Source: Deltaproteobacteria bacterium
GTDB taxonomy: Bacteria > Desulfobacterota > DSM-4660 > Desulfatiglandales > HGW-15
Direction of reading: 5' to 3'
Length of the DNA: 41,919 bases
Assembly: GCA_016932115.1 (NCBI GenBank)
Contig: JAFGDM010000144.1
Span: forward strand, 1 to 41,919
In this document: one piece after another, positions 24,158-33,445 of the stretch
Position numbering within the stretch: the stretch's first letter is position 1
How the letters are laid out: the number at the start of each line of letters is the position of its first letter
Translations under genes and position numbers: made by a program
The notes under the pieces: model-generated
Database searches by the model: none
What the model was told of the DNA's origin: nothing
Seen by the model: only the letters and a program-made list of their open reading frames with translations

Positions 24158-25333
24158 ATGCCCTACGACAAGAGACTTAAGGTCGCAGTTCTGATCAAGC
24201 GCTTTATCCAAACGGGTGGGGCTGAAAGATATGCCTTGGAAGTGACACGAAGAGTTGCCGCTCGGCATGATGTCCACGTTTTCAGCCACGAATGGTCGTT
24301 TCGGGGAGACGAAAAAATCACGTTTCACAGAATCCCAAGATACGTCACAAAGCCCACATGGTTCAACCAGATTCTTTTCTCTCATCTCACCCATAAGGCA
24401 GTAGGGAATGGCTTTGACATCGTTCACTCCCACGAAAAAGTACCCAATTTCGATGTGATGACCATCCACTCGCCCTGTTTTCGCTCTTTCCTGTTTAAAA
24501 ACAAGAAGCCGTGGAAAAGGATTTTACCTTTGCTTGCACTACCGTTTAGTCCCCGTAAAATGGCCTGGCTTGGACTGGAGAAAAAACAGTTTGCCTACCA
24601 TCACAAAAGACTGTTCATTGCCGTATCAGAAAAGGTTAAGACGGATGTGCAGGCTAATTATCCTTTGCCGGATGAAAGCTTTCGTATAGCTTTTCCCGGG
24701 GTGGACGCCGGGATGAAAAGAAGGATCCGTGCCGGCACGGATCAACAGAAATCGAGGTCGGAATATGGTCTTGCACAGGATGATCTGGTTATTCTGTTTG
24801 TGGGTACGGAATTCAAAAGGAAAGGACTCGATGCTCTACTCCAGGCCCTTTCGCTCTACCCTCAATCAAAATGTCGGATCCTTATCGCAGGCGGCGGTGG
24901 TGGCAAAATGAATAGATACAAGAGCCTTGCGAAAGAGCTGGGCTTGCGTGAACAGGTCGTTTTTCTCGGGTTGGTGGAAGAAGTTGCAAAGCTTTACGCT
25001 CTATCCGATGCGATAATTCTACCCACCCTTTCCGACCCCTGGGCCATGGCTCCTCTGGAAGCGATGCTCTACGGCGTGCCCGCTGCGGTGAGTTCCGCGG
25101 AGTACTGCGGCGCCGCGGAGCATATAAAATCCGGTGAGGCCTTGATTATAAATGACCCCAGGGACCCTCGTAAGATTGCTGAAGCCATTAATAAATTAAA
25201 AGATCCGGTTTTAAGAGCAAAACTAAGCCGGAGAGGTCAAGCCCTTGCATCAAAACTTACGTGGGAGAAAACGACCGAGCGGACCCTCTCGACATACTAC
25301 GACGTGGTGCAAAGAAAACATGCAAAATTATGA
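24158..25333 (+). CDS. Glycosyltransferase family 4, WaaG-like
   Basis: The 391-aa protein resembles WaaG/RfaG-type LPS core glucosyltransferases. The acceptor domain opens with KVAVLIKRFIQTGGAERYA, and the donor domain has ILFVGTEFKRKGLDALL, AGGGGGK and LPTLSDPWAMAPLEAMLYGVP, with the E-x7-E-like donor-binding acids. It is the only + strand gene in the 26-kb polysaccharide region and runs from its own promoter, divergent from lptF. Its stop lies 16 bp before the convergent family 2 glycosyltransferase stop. Role in outer or inner core assembly is inferred. Confidence 0.88.
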   Translation: MPYDKRLKVAVLIKRFIQTGGAERYALEVTRRVAARHDVHVFSHEWSFRGDEKITFHRIPRYVTKPTWFNQILFSHLTHKAVGNGFDIVHSHEKVPNFDVMTIHSPCFRSFLFKNKKPWKRILPLLALPFSPRKMAWLGLEKKQFAYHHKRLFIAVSEKVKTDVQANYPLPDESFRIAFPGVDAGMKRRIRAGTDQQKSRSEYGLAQDDLVILFVGTEFKRKGLDALLQALSLYPQSKCRILIAGGGGGKMNRYKSLAKELGLREQVVFLGLVEEVAKLYALSDAIILPTLSDPWAMAPLEAMLYGVPAAVSSAEYCGAAEHIKSGEALIINDPRDPRKIAEAINKLKDPVLRAKLSRRGQALASKLTWEKTTERTLSTYYDVVQRKHAKL

Positions 25334-25349
25334 TTTAAAATACCGTTCC

Positions 25350-26147
25350 TCAACCACCCATCGTATGACGATTGTATTTCCATCCTCGCTGCTTTTCAGC
25401 CAGCTTCGCATATTTATAGAATGTCCCCTCGAAATTACCCAAAGCGATGACAAATCCGGGCCATCCGTCTACATAGCCTTGCTTAAGAAAAAAGAGGTGA
25501 ATAAAAGCCCACGCCCCATGAAGCAAGGCCGCCGCCATGCTGCCTTTTTTACCTTTCTCTTCGAGTTTTTGTGCACCCAGTGTTGAGTATCGATTGGCCT
25601 TATGCAGAAGTTCTTCAAAATCCTTGTAAGGTATCTGCGATATAGCGTTTTTCAAATACCCCGTCCCTTTGCCGCTGTGCACGATATAGGCCTCATGGAC
25701 CGGGTCGAGGTTAAACTCAATAACCCCCTTTCGAAAGAGCTGGGGCTGTCGGTAATCGGGAAAGAAACCGGAGTGTTTGATCCACTTTCCCATGAAAAAA
25801 TTCTTTCTTGGGATGTAGTAGGCATCAAGGGCGCCCGGCAACCTGACAATTTCTAAAATTTCACGCTGAACCTCGGAAGTGCATCTTTCATCTGAATCCA
25901 GACTAAAAATCCACTCATGGGTGCAAGCGGCCATCGCCCGGTTCCGAAGATCGCCGAAGCCCTTGAAGGGAATTTGCACAACCCTTGCCCCCAAAGATGT
26001 TGCAATATCCGCTGTAGCGTCCTGGCTGTAAGAATCGGCAACAACGATCTCATCAGCCCAAGCAACGCTTTTGATTGCCGGCCCTATTTTTTCCGCTTCA
26101 TTGTAAGCAATAATGTAAACCGTTATCTTGGTTTTCTCATTTTCCAC
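25350..26147 (-). CDS. Glycosyltransferase family 2, KdtX/WaaE-like
   Basis: The 265-aa protein has an N-terminal GT-A domain with ITVYIIAYNEAEKIG, the metal-binding SLDSDE motif, and RNFFMGKWIKHSGFFPDYR in the middle, typical of the KdtX/WaaE group that adds a glucose to the LPS inner core. I take the GTG at 26147 because GGAGGG lies about 8 nt upstream; the frame is open to 26201, but the extra residues (Arg/Gly-rich) are not family-like. It follows the O-antigen ligase gene by 81 bp and is the last gene of the minus-strand unit. Confidence 0.88.
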   Translation of the reverse strand: MENEKTKITVYIIAYNEAEKIGPAIKSVAWADEIVVADSYSQDATADIATSLGARVVQIPFKGFGDLRNRAMAACTHEWIFSLDSDERCTSEVQREILEIVRLPGALDAYYIPRKNFFMGKWIKHSGFFPDYRQPQLFRKGVIEFNLDPVHEAYIVHSGKGTGYLKNAISQIPYKDFEELLHKANRYSTLGAQKLEEKGKKGSMAAALLHGAWAFIHLFFLKQGYVDGWPGFVIALGNFEGTFYKYAKLAEKQRGWKYNRHTMGG

Positions 26148-26228
26148 CGCGGACCCTCCCCCGAAAAACACCTTCCCTCTTCTCCTCCTCCCCGCCGGCA
26201 AACAGCCTCGCCAATGGGCTCAAGCTCT

Positions 26229-27494
26229 TTAAGCGAGCGCGCAATCGGGCTGCAAGCGCCCGGAAAATCCAGCCGAAGCCCTCTGGAGCCCCACGACCAA
26301 TGTCAAGAGCAAAACCGTACCTGCATCAAGAATCGTCGTGTTGAACAACCCATTTAAGAATAGAACAAGGGCTGCGCACAGCACAAGGTGGCCGACAAGC
26401 GTATTTTTTTCCTTCCATCCGTTCCTTAACAGCTCCCAGAAAAGCCAGATAAATAAAACAATGCCAATCATTCCGTAGCTCGTCGCCATATACAGGATGT
26501 TATTGTGCGGATGGGCTATAACCGGATCATCCGAATCTCTTGTCTCCTTTAAAGATGCGGAATACCCCCCTGTTCCAACACCGATGAGCGGGTTTTCAAG
26601 GAATAACTGGATTGCACCCTTCCACATGTAAAACCGATCTTGATGCACCGTGTATTCTCTTCCCCAAGCCTTGTCGGGCGCTGCGCTCATGTGGTATTTC
26701 AATTGGCTGACAGTCAATTCAATGCGCTTTTTGACGACAGGTGAAAACGACATACCTCCAACGATCAAGACGCACACAAGCGCGATTTCCCACATGCTCA
26801 CTTTCCTAAAAAGCGTTTTGATCATGAATGGGAAAAGGAGAATAAACGTTAGATACCCTGCCCTGCCTTCCATGATGATCAAATGGAAAAAATAGAGCAT
26901 CATAAGAACAATAAGACCAAATCGCTTTTTCTGCTCCTCCGCTTCTCTGAAATAGAAGGCGCAGATTAGAATTCCCAGGACAAGGTAAACAGTCAGGGTA
27001 TTGTAGCCCCGAGTTAAGCCTGAGAACCATCCTTGTTTGGGGGCAATGACCCCTGCAAACTGCATGATGCCCACACAGGCATTAACAGCCAAACCGAGGA
27101 GGAAAGCCTCGATCAACCACCTAAGCTCTATGTTCTTGAAAGAAAGAGAGGCAAGGGCAAGACAAAAAAGCCAATAGTAGGTCTTTCCGGCATAGTCGAT
27201 ACCGAAACCCCAAGGATCCGGAGTGTAGATTAGCCCAAGCCATGGTAAAATAGCGAATGGGATCACGGGCCACAGCCAGCTTTGTTTGAATAATGGTTTG
27301 ACTCGGAAAACCATGCCCGAAACCAACCAGATGAAAACGCCTAACACCCCAAAAATTATGGGCGGAGAGGTCCCTATAGGCATTGTCAGAAATACCCCGA
27401 CAAAACAACAGAAAACAAGGCCTTCCGAGCTGAGCTTAGCTTTGCTCAGAGCTTCTCGAACGCGGGAGATCATTTTCCGCCCAAACACCTCCAT
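26229..27494 (-). CDS. O-antigen ligase/polymerase family protein (WaaL/Wzy-like)
   Basis: The 421-aa protein is a multi-helix membrane protein (about 11-12 helices) of the O-antigen ligase superfamily. WaaL joins the O-chain to lipid A-core in the periplasm; Wzy polymerises repeat units. Diagnostic are EGRAGYL (around R211), the long periplasmic loop about 255-335, and AHPHNNILYMATSYG at 327-341 with the conserved His and Asn residues. Ligase versus polymerase cannot be decided from sequence. Neighbouring core glycosyltransferases favour ligase; no second candidate is present in the window. Another in-frame ATG, 7 codons later, is possible. Confidence 0.85.
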   Translation of the reverse strand: MEVFGRKMISRVREALSKAKLSSEGLVFCCFVGVFLTMPIGTSPPIIFGVLGVFIWLVSGMVFRVKPLFKQSWLWPVIPFAILPWLGLIYTPDPWGFGIDYAGKTYYWLFCLALASLSFKNIELRWLIEAFLLGLAVNACVGIMQFAGVIAPKQGWFSGLTRGYNTLTVYLVLGILICAFYFREAEEQKKRFGLIVLMMLYFFHLIIMEGRAGYLTFILLFPFMIKTLFRKVSMWEIALVCVLIVGGMSFSPVVKKRIELTVSQLKYHMSAAPDKAWGREYTVHQDRFYMWKGAIQLFLENPLIGVGTGGYSASLKETRDSDDPVIAHPHNNILYMATSYGMIGIVLFIWLFWELLRNGWKEKNTLVGHLVLCAALVLFLNGLFNTTILDAGTVLLLTLVVGLQRASAGFSGRLQPDCALA

Positions 27495-27503
27495 TCCCGC
27501 ATC

Positions 27504-28343
27504 TCATAAGGTTGACGAGGCAATGACTACGCCTTCTTGAGAAAGACGGGAAAAACCCTGGATCGCCTTGTTTCGCTTTTCCTTCACATTCCGCAAAAGC
27601 TCCCCATCCAACCTCTCTTTTTCCCAGTTGCCCGTTACGGAATGGCTCAAATGGTATTGCAAAGCCATGCACCATAGGTTCTTCACATGAATCCCTTTGT
27701 GAAACAGTCTGTAACAGATATCAGAATCCTCCCTGCCCCAACTTCCATCGAATCGTTCGTCAAATCCGTCGACTTCAAGGAAATTGGATCTGTACATCGA
27801 TAGGTTACACCCCCGAAGCGACGTCTCGGATGCTTTTGGTATCGCCAGTAGCTTCCCCAGCAAAGGGAGATGAAAGGCATTCTTTCTGTTTCCCAATCCT
27901 CCCATCCAGATCGTAGGGCACACAAAGAATCCCTTGTTCAAAAGCTCTTTTGTGTAACGAGGGGGCAGAAGGACTCTCTTTCCCTGCAGGAAGAACCCCT
28001 TTCCCGCCATTGACAAATGATCGGCAATAAATTCCGGATGCAATACCACATCATGATCAATGAAAATCAGATACGTCCCACTCGAGTGTCTTATGGCCAG
28101 ATTTTTAATTCTTGACTGCCGAACTCCCCGGTCTTCATGCCACACATGAACCCATTTCAACTGCGAAGGTCGCAATGTATTACTTACAACCTGAGCGGTT
28201 TCAGTCCCCGACCCATCGTCCGCCACAATCAATTCATCCGGAAATCGTGACTGCTCTAGAACGGATTGTAGAGTCATTTTCAGCGCTTGAGGCCAATTAT
28301 AGGTTGTTATTATCAGTGATACATCAATCGACAAAACTGCCAT
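27504..28343 (-). CDS. Glycosyltransferase family 2 with C-terminal galactosyltransferase-type domain
   Basis: The protein (about 279 aa) has a GT-A domain with VSLIITTYNWPQAL near the start, VADDGSG, and FIDHDVVLHPEF as the DxD-type metal site. The C-terminal part has GWREDSD-type residues (GSWGREDSDICYRL), typical of the galactosyltransferase C-terminal motif that binds acceptor and donor. The start is uncertain: ATG at 28343 is chosen, with GGAGGT directly before it; ATG at 28394 and a TTG at 28334 are alternatives. It sits between asnB and the ligase gene. Confidence 0.85.
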   Translation of the reverse strand: MAVLSIDVSLIITTYNWPQALKMTLQSVLEQSRFPDELIVADDGSGTETAQVVSNTLRPSQLKWVHVWHEDRGVRQSRIKNLAIRHSSGTYLIFIDHDVVLHPEFIADHLSMAGKGFFLQGKRVLLPPRYTKELLNKGFFVCPTIWMGGLGNRKNAFHLPLLGKLLAIPKASETSLRGCNLSMYRSNFLEVDGFDERFDGSWGREDSDICYRLFHKGIHVKNLWCMALQYHLSHSVTGNWEKERLDGELLRNVKEKRNKAIQGFSRLSQEGVVIASSTL

Positions 28344-28452
28344 ACCTCCCATGCCCCGCAACATTTGCCGATAGAAATCCCAGCACCTCTGCACATCTCC
28401 GGTTCACCGCCGAACCGGTATCACCAAGGATAAACAATCTTTTTTTACCAAC

Positions 28453-30384
28453 CTAGCCCGACAGCCATTTTTCTTTCCACATTTCCCACATCAGAAGCGA
28501 CCACAACCGATACTGATGGTTTGCCTTTTTTTGCAGGTGCTCTAATATTTTTTTTTCAATGACCTTTTCGTCAAAAAGGCCTTCCCTTTTCAGGCGACTC
28601 GGAGAAAGGTAGTCCGAAAGCAAGGGTTTAAGCTCCCCTCTAAACCACTCATCCAGCGGTAATGCGAATCCCATTTTCGGCCTTTTAAATAAAGAAACAG
28701 GGAGATATTTGGCAAGAAGCCTTTTGAGAATGTATTTCCCCGTTCCGTTCCTGATCTTTAAGGAGTCCGGCATTAGGGATGTATATTCAACTACTCTGTG
28801 ATCTAACAAAGGAACCCGCACCTCAAGACCGACTGCCATGCCGGCACGGTCCACTTTGCTCAGCATTGCATCAGGAAGATACGTTTCCCGATCCACCCTC
28901 ATCAACATTGCGACCGGGGACCAGACATCGCTTTCATCGAATAGAGACTCATATCGGCTTTCGGGAAGATCCTTTCCCATAAGATTGTAGAGCTCTTCCC
29001 TGCCCCACAAACACACCGTCATCCTGTAGATCTCAGAAAGAGCGGCATCATTCAAAATCCTCAGGAGCTTCTGCCATTTGTCTAACAAGTTATTCACCCG
29101 GAACCGTTGAGGAAGGTGTTTTCCACACAGACCATAAAAGGCTTCAATGGAGGAAAAAGACAAGCTATCGAAAGCTCGTGCCAGGATTTTTCTAGTCGAG
29201 CGGGGAATTCTACGAAAGCCCTTGAGCATTCCGGTGGCAGCCCAGTATCTTACATATCCCGCAAACTGTTCATCCCCACCGTCCCCGGAAAGAGCTACAG
29301 CAACCTCAGAGCGGGCAAGCTGACAAACCAGAGAGGTAGGTATTGCCGATGAGTCTGCGAAAGGTTCATCGTACATTTCCGGTAGCCTGGGAACCACAGC
29401 AAGTGCATCTTTTGGAGTAACGAGGATTTCGCAGTGATCAGTGCCGAGATGATTAGCAACTCTTTTAGCCCAGACTGCTTCATTATAAGGTTCTTCTTTA
29501 AACCCGATAGTGAAGGTTCGAACAGGAGATGGGTTGATTCTCTGCATGAGTGCCACCACCAACGAGGAATCAATCCCCCCGCTGAGTAAGGCCCCCAAAG
29601 GCACGTCACCGACGAGGTGGTCGGAAACAGACAAAGTAAGCAAATCTTCCAGTCTTTCAACGACATGGCTTTCCGTCCAATTCTCATGTATATCCGGTTC
29701 ATGGGCGGGCACCTCCCAGTATCGCCTGGTTTTAAGCCCTTCTTGGTCAAAAACCGCGTAATGACCAGGTAAGAGTTTCCACGTATTCCTGAAGATGCTT
29801 CTGGGGCCCGGCACGTATTGATAATGGAGAAAGAGCACAAGCGCATCCGGATCAAGGTCTTTCCGGAAATCGGAAAAAGCCATGAGGGCTTTCAGTTCAG
29901 AGGCGAATGAAAAACCTCTCTCACTGTGGTGATAATATAGCGGCTTAATCCCCAACCTGTCTCTTGCTAACAGTAATTTTTGCTCATTGGAATCCCATAT
30001 CGCAAATGCAAACATGCCGACGAACCGATCGAGGCACTGAATACCCCACTGCATATAAGCCTTGAGGATAACCTCAGTATCAGTTTGCGAATTAAAAACG
30101 TGTCCGTGGGACAAAAGGCTTTGCCGGATTTCCCTGAAATTGTATACCTCACCGTTGTGGACGATTTGCACTTTCCCGTCGTCGCTTGCCATCGGCTGCC
30201 GTCCCGCCCTGGTGAGGTCAATGATCGACAACCTACGATGACCCAAACCCACACCGGCATTATCATCAAAAAACATACCTGCATCGTCGGGTCCCCTGTG
30301 ACTCAGCGTATTCGTAGCCTTAGAAAGGGATCCACAGGCTTCCGCAAAATGCTTTTTGCTTAAGAATCCGACAATACCGCACAT
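28453..30384 (-). CDS. asnB: Glutamine-hydrolysing asparagine synthase family amidotransferase
   Basis: The 643-aa protein has an N-terminal class II glutaminase domain with the nucleophile C2 (MCGIVGF), RLSIIDL at 51-57 and N77-G78-E79, and a C-terminal ATP-pyrophosphatase-type synthetase domain with LSGGIDSS at 267-274 and GDGGDEQFAGY. True AsnB makes asparagine; close relatives in polysaccharide clusters (such as WbpS- and WbtH-type proteins) are thought to amidate uronic acids of O-antigens. It lies among glycosyltransferases and 4 kb from a diacetamido-uronic acid gene, so the sugar-amidation role is favoured, but plain asparagine synthesis is not excluded. Confidence 0.9.
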   Translation of the reverse strand: MCGIVGFLSKKHFAEACGSLSKATNTLSHRGPDDAGMFFDDNAGVGLGHRRLSIIDLTRAGRQPMASDDGKVQIVHNGEVYNFREIRQSLLSHGHVFNSQTDTEVILKAYMQWGIQCLDRFVGMFAFAIWDSNEQKLLLARDRLGIKPLYYHHSERGFSFASELKALMAFSDFRKDLDPDALVLFLHYQYVPGPRSIFRNTWKLLPGHYAVFDQEGLKTRRYWEVPAHEPDIHENWTESHVVERLEDLLTLSVSDHLVGDVPLGALLSGGIDSSLVVALMQRINPSPVRTFTIGFKEEPYNEAVWAKRVANHLGTDHCEILVTPKDALAVVPRLPEMYDEPFADSSAIPTSLVCQLARSEVAVALSGDGGDEQFAGYVRYWAATGMLKGFRRIPRSTRKILARAFDSLSFSSIEAFYGLCGKHLPQRFRVNNLLDKWQKLLRILNDAALSEIYRMTVCLWGREELYNLMGKDLPESRYESLFDESDVWSPVAMLMRVDRETYLPDAMLSKVDRAGMAVGLEVRVPLLDHRVVEYTSLMPDSLKIRNGTGKYILKRLLAKYLPVSLFKRPKMGFALPLDEWFRGELKPLLSDYLSPSRLKREGLFDEKVIEKKILEHLQKKANHQYRLWSLLMWEMWKEKWLSG

Positions 30385-30447
30385 CTTCCGTTCGGCCTCA
30401 TTTTGAAAAGCAAGCAGGTATAGATGTTCACTCCTCCTACAAGCTCT

Positions 30448-31779
30448 TCAGTTGATTCCCAGAACCAAATCAAGAACGGCAGCCATTTCTCCGGTCTGAT
30501 GCTCACGGGTAAACTCTCGCAGCAAATCGGCATTCACGCTTCTTCTCATCGCTTCCGTTCCAATATCACCGCCATGGATGAATCTTTTCAACAACTCGGC
30601 CAGCGCGGCAGGATCTTCTTCCGTAACGCCGAACCCCTTTAACCTCAATGTTTCGGCAATAACAGTATCCTTGGGCCCGATTGAAAGGATCGGCCGCCCT
30701 GCTCCGACATATTCGAAAAACTTTGTGGTATAAACCCCCTTTTCTCTCTTATCCGTCCAATCGAAAATAACCAGAAGATCTGCATTCCTCTGGCAATGTA
30801 GGGCTTGGTTTCTAGGCAAATTACCACCGATGATGACATAGTCTTTAAGATTTTCTAACGGAAACAAAGAGCTTGCCGCTTCAACATTTGGACCGAAAAG
30901 CCATAGCTCAAAATCGCCTTTCTCAATTCGCTTTCCCTCACTCAGCAATTGTATCGCTCTGAAAAGCGGCACCGGGTCCTGTCGTTCAGGATAGATCATG
31001 CCGGTGTAGATTGCCTTTTTCCCTGCTTTGGACCATCCCTGAGGAAATGGGGCCGCTTCGGCATCAAATTCATCCGAATCGAACCCATTGGTCACCACAC
31101 GGACGGATTTCCCGAATTTGTTTTGCAGTTTGACGGCGAGCTGTTGAGAAACGGTGGTAAGAGCATCGGTTTCTCGAATCAGACGCCTTTCCAGCAATGA
31201 TTCAAGCGCATTGAACGGACTGCTTCTTCTTTTGAAGTGGTTTTGACTCCAGAGGTCCCTGTAATCCGCAACCCAGGGGATGTGAAACCGCCTTTTTATA
31301 CGACGGGCTATCCAATGGGATGAGACAGGAAGGGCACAGGAAAGCAAAATATCCGGCTTGATTTCCTTGACGGCGCGCAGTGTTCCTTTTATGGCGCACG
31401 GATACCACAACCATTCCGGCTCCGGAAAGGTTAACAAGTTCTCATAAAAAAAAACGAGCGCCTTCTTCAAACATCCGGCATTTTTATCTCGGAACTCTGC
31501 CTTTGTGCTTCCATATCCTAAAAACTTGCGTCCCACCAGCCTTTTTGCGATCTCTCCGATGTGAGCAGCTTTGGTGCGAATGATGTCTTCGCCGGGCGCG
31601 GTTGAGGGTGTTAAAGCACCATTCCACGCATACCGGTTTATCCGTACCGTCAGGGTCGTCACATGGTAACCGAATCGCGGTAAAAACTTGGAAAAAGCGG
31701 CTGTCCGGTAAGCACCGGGGGCCTGCATCGGAGGATAGTAATAAGTGATGAGCAAGACTCGCTTTGAAGGATCGGCCAT
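30448..31779 (-). CDS. Glycosyltransferase family 4
   Basis: The protein (443 aa from the ATG at 31779) is a GT-B glycosyltransferase of the WcaI/exopolysaccharide type. It starts with RVLLITYYYPPMQAPGAYR, the donor-independent N-domain loop, followed by VADYRDLW and LTTVSQQLA, and the C-domain has IYTGMIYPERQD and FFEYVGAGRPILSIGP. A TTG at 31803 in frame is an alternative start; neither has a clear Shine-Dalgarno. It follows the flippase gene by 133 bp and precedes asnB by 63 bp. Sugar specificity is unknown. Confidence 0.85.
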   Translation of the reverse strand: MADPSKRVLLITYYYPPMQAPGAYRTAAFSKFLPRFGYHVTTLTVRINRYAWNGALTPSTAPGEDIIRTKAAHIGEIAKRLVGRKFLGYGSTKAEFRDKNAGCLKKALVFFYENLLTFPEPEWLWYPCAIKGTLRAVKEIKPDILLSCALPVSSHWIARRIKRRFHIPWVADYRDLWSQNHFKRRSSPFNALESLLERRLIRETDALTTVSQQLAVKLQNKFGKSVRVVTNGFDSDEFDAEAAPFPQGWSKAGKKAIYTGMIYPERQDPVPLFRAIQLLSEGKRIEKGDFELWLFGPNVEAASSLFPLENLKDYVIIGGNLPRNQALHCQRNADLLVIFDWTDKREKGVYTTKFFEYVGAGRPILSIGPKDTVIAETLRLKGFGVTEEDPAALAELLKRFIHGGDIGTEAMRRSVNADLLREFTREHQTGEMAAVLDLVLGIN

Positions 31780-31912
31780 TGTGTTTTGAATTCGGTCAGC
31801 CAAGACGATTGACGGGAAGGATTGCTCTGCCCCGAAAATTTTTCCTCCTTAGACGCCTTCTCAAGTCATTCGAGAACACAGGGAAGAAACACCTTTTTAC
31901 TGAAAAACATAC

Positions 31913-33445
31913 TCAACGCCCACCGCCAGATCTCTCCAGACCGATACTCTTAGCCATGGCGACCGACAGGGCTCTCAGCAAATCCCGGCATTCCGCGTTC
32001 AGCCAAAAAAAGGGGATTGCTGCGGCAGCGTAAGTCAAACCGCAGGCTCCCAGTCTGAGTGCTCCAGGCTCTATAACGCGGGCAAATGCGTATGCGACCA
32101 CGGCAGGTGCCGCGGAAAAAAGAGCGATCCTTGCGAGCATGATCCAAGGCAGAACTCGCTTGAAAGGAACCTCGAGAACTCGTACGCAATGCATAAGCAG
32201 CCAAAGAACCACAAGATAGACTGTAAACACAGTTGCTGCCGCTGCGCCATGCAGCCCGAAAAACGGAATTAAGGCCAGATTCAGAGCAACCTTCAGGGCC
32301 ATAGCCAAAGCGCTTCCGCTCAGCACCAATCGCGAGCGGCCTGCCGCCATCAGTAGCGAGCCGTACTGGGTTGCCCGCAGAGGCAAAAGGAGCAGAGTGA
32401 TTTGGAAAATAGCAACACTCTCCCGATAGCGATCTGAAAAAAGCAGCGGTATCAGGTCTGGCGCGGCTACCAGCAAAAAAGCCGTAACAGGAAAAAAAAT
32501 GACGGCCACCCTTATCGTCCCCGCGTGCCATAAACCAACGACACGTTCAAACTCATGTCTGGAATAGAGACGGACGAACTCCGGTGTCAGCACCGCCATG
32601 ATCGATCCGGAGACAATGCCTGCGAAAGGCAGCTCACGAGCTCCTACCTCATACAAAGCAAATCGGTCGGGAGAAAAGTATCCGGCCACAATCAGCTTGT
32701 CGACCTCTAAAGCAAGGGTTCCAAGAACGGCAGCCAAACCCAGAGGGATACAATATGCGAGCTGCCTCTTGAGTAAAGCCAAGTCCCATGATCCGTGCGT
32801 TCCCCTGTGACCGTAAAAGGCAAGATGCTGAAAGAGCAGGAGCTTGGCCAATGTAGCCGAGGTCAGGATGATGAGTACGGATGCCAGGTCATATCCGAAC
32901 CACACCGGAATAACAACCGCCGCCAGTTGCACCAGGGCTGACAGAAAGGCCAATTCCGCGGAAATCTTCGCCCGATGCGTGGCGATCAAAAACACATCGA
33001 CAGCCAGCAGCGGGAAACTCACCATCGGATACCAGACAAACGCTCGCAGGAGGTCACCGAGTCCTTGTCCCCCTAACAAACCGGCAAGGCTGTCGGCAAA
33101 CAAATAGGTCCCTACACCGGTTATCACACCGCCTAGACCCAAAATGCCTATCGTGTTGATCAATACCGCTTTTTGTCCCCATGTGTCCATCTGAGGAACA
33201 AAGTAAGTCACCCCTCCCGGCAGACCCATCATCATAAAGGGAAGCACGGTATTGTAGACAAGCCATACTTGCTGATAAAGGCCGTATTGCTCCCTCGTCA
33301 GGAGTCGCGCCAACACCATCATGCCGGCCAGAAAACACATCGCGCCGGCTAATCTACCTGCTACAAGGGCTACCGCATCTTGTGAGAGATTCGTTCTGTC
33401 CATGCTTGCGCAGTCCCATACTGCCGGGACATCAACGCCTCTCAT
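31913..33445 (-). CDS. Wzx-like oligosaccharide flippase (MOP superfamily)
   Basis: The 510-aa integral membrane protein has about 12-14 helices and the polysaccharide transporter pattern: VALVAGRLAGAMCFLAG near the N-terminus, LARLLTREQYGLYQQ after the first helix, DKLIVAGYFSPDRFALYEVG in the middle and LNLALIPFFGLHGAAAATV in the second half. Wzx proteins flip undecaprenyl-linked repeat units to the periplasm. The first ATG overlaps the 3' end of the methyltransferase gene by 14 bp, consistent with coupling; an ATG 14 codons later is also possible. It supports a Wzx-dependent pathway, since no wzm/wzt exporter pair is seen here. Confidence 0.88.
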   Translation of the reverse strand: MRGVDVPAVWDCASMDRTNLSQDAVALVAGRLAGAMCFLAGMMVLARLLTREQYGLYQQVWLVYNTVLPFMMMGLPGGVTYFVPQMDTWGQKAVLINTIGILGLGGVITGVGTYLFADSLAGLLGGQGLGDLLRAFVWYPMVSFPLLAVDVFLIATHRAKISAELAFLSALVQLAAVVIPVWFGYDLASVLIILTSATLAKLLLFQHLAFYGHRGTHGSWDLALLKRQLAYCIPLGLAAVLGTLALEVDKLIVAGYFSPDRFALYEVGARELPFAGIVSGSIMAVLTPEFVRLYSRHEFERVVGLWHAGTIRVAVIFFPVTAFLLVAAPDLIPLLFSDRYRESVAIFQITLLLLPLRATQYGSLLMAAGRSRLVLSGSALAMALKVALNLALIPFFGLHGAAAATVFTVYLVVLWLLMHCVRVLEVPFKRVLPWIMLARIALFSAAPAVVAYAFARVIEPGALRLGACGLTYAAAAIPFFWLNAECRDLLRALSVAMAKSIGLERSGGGR

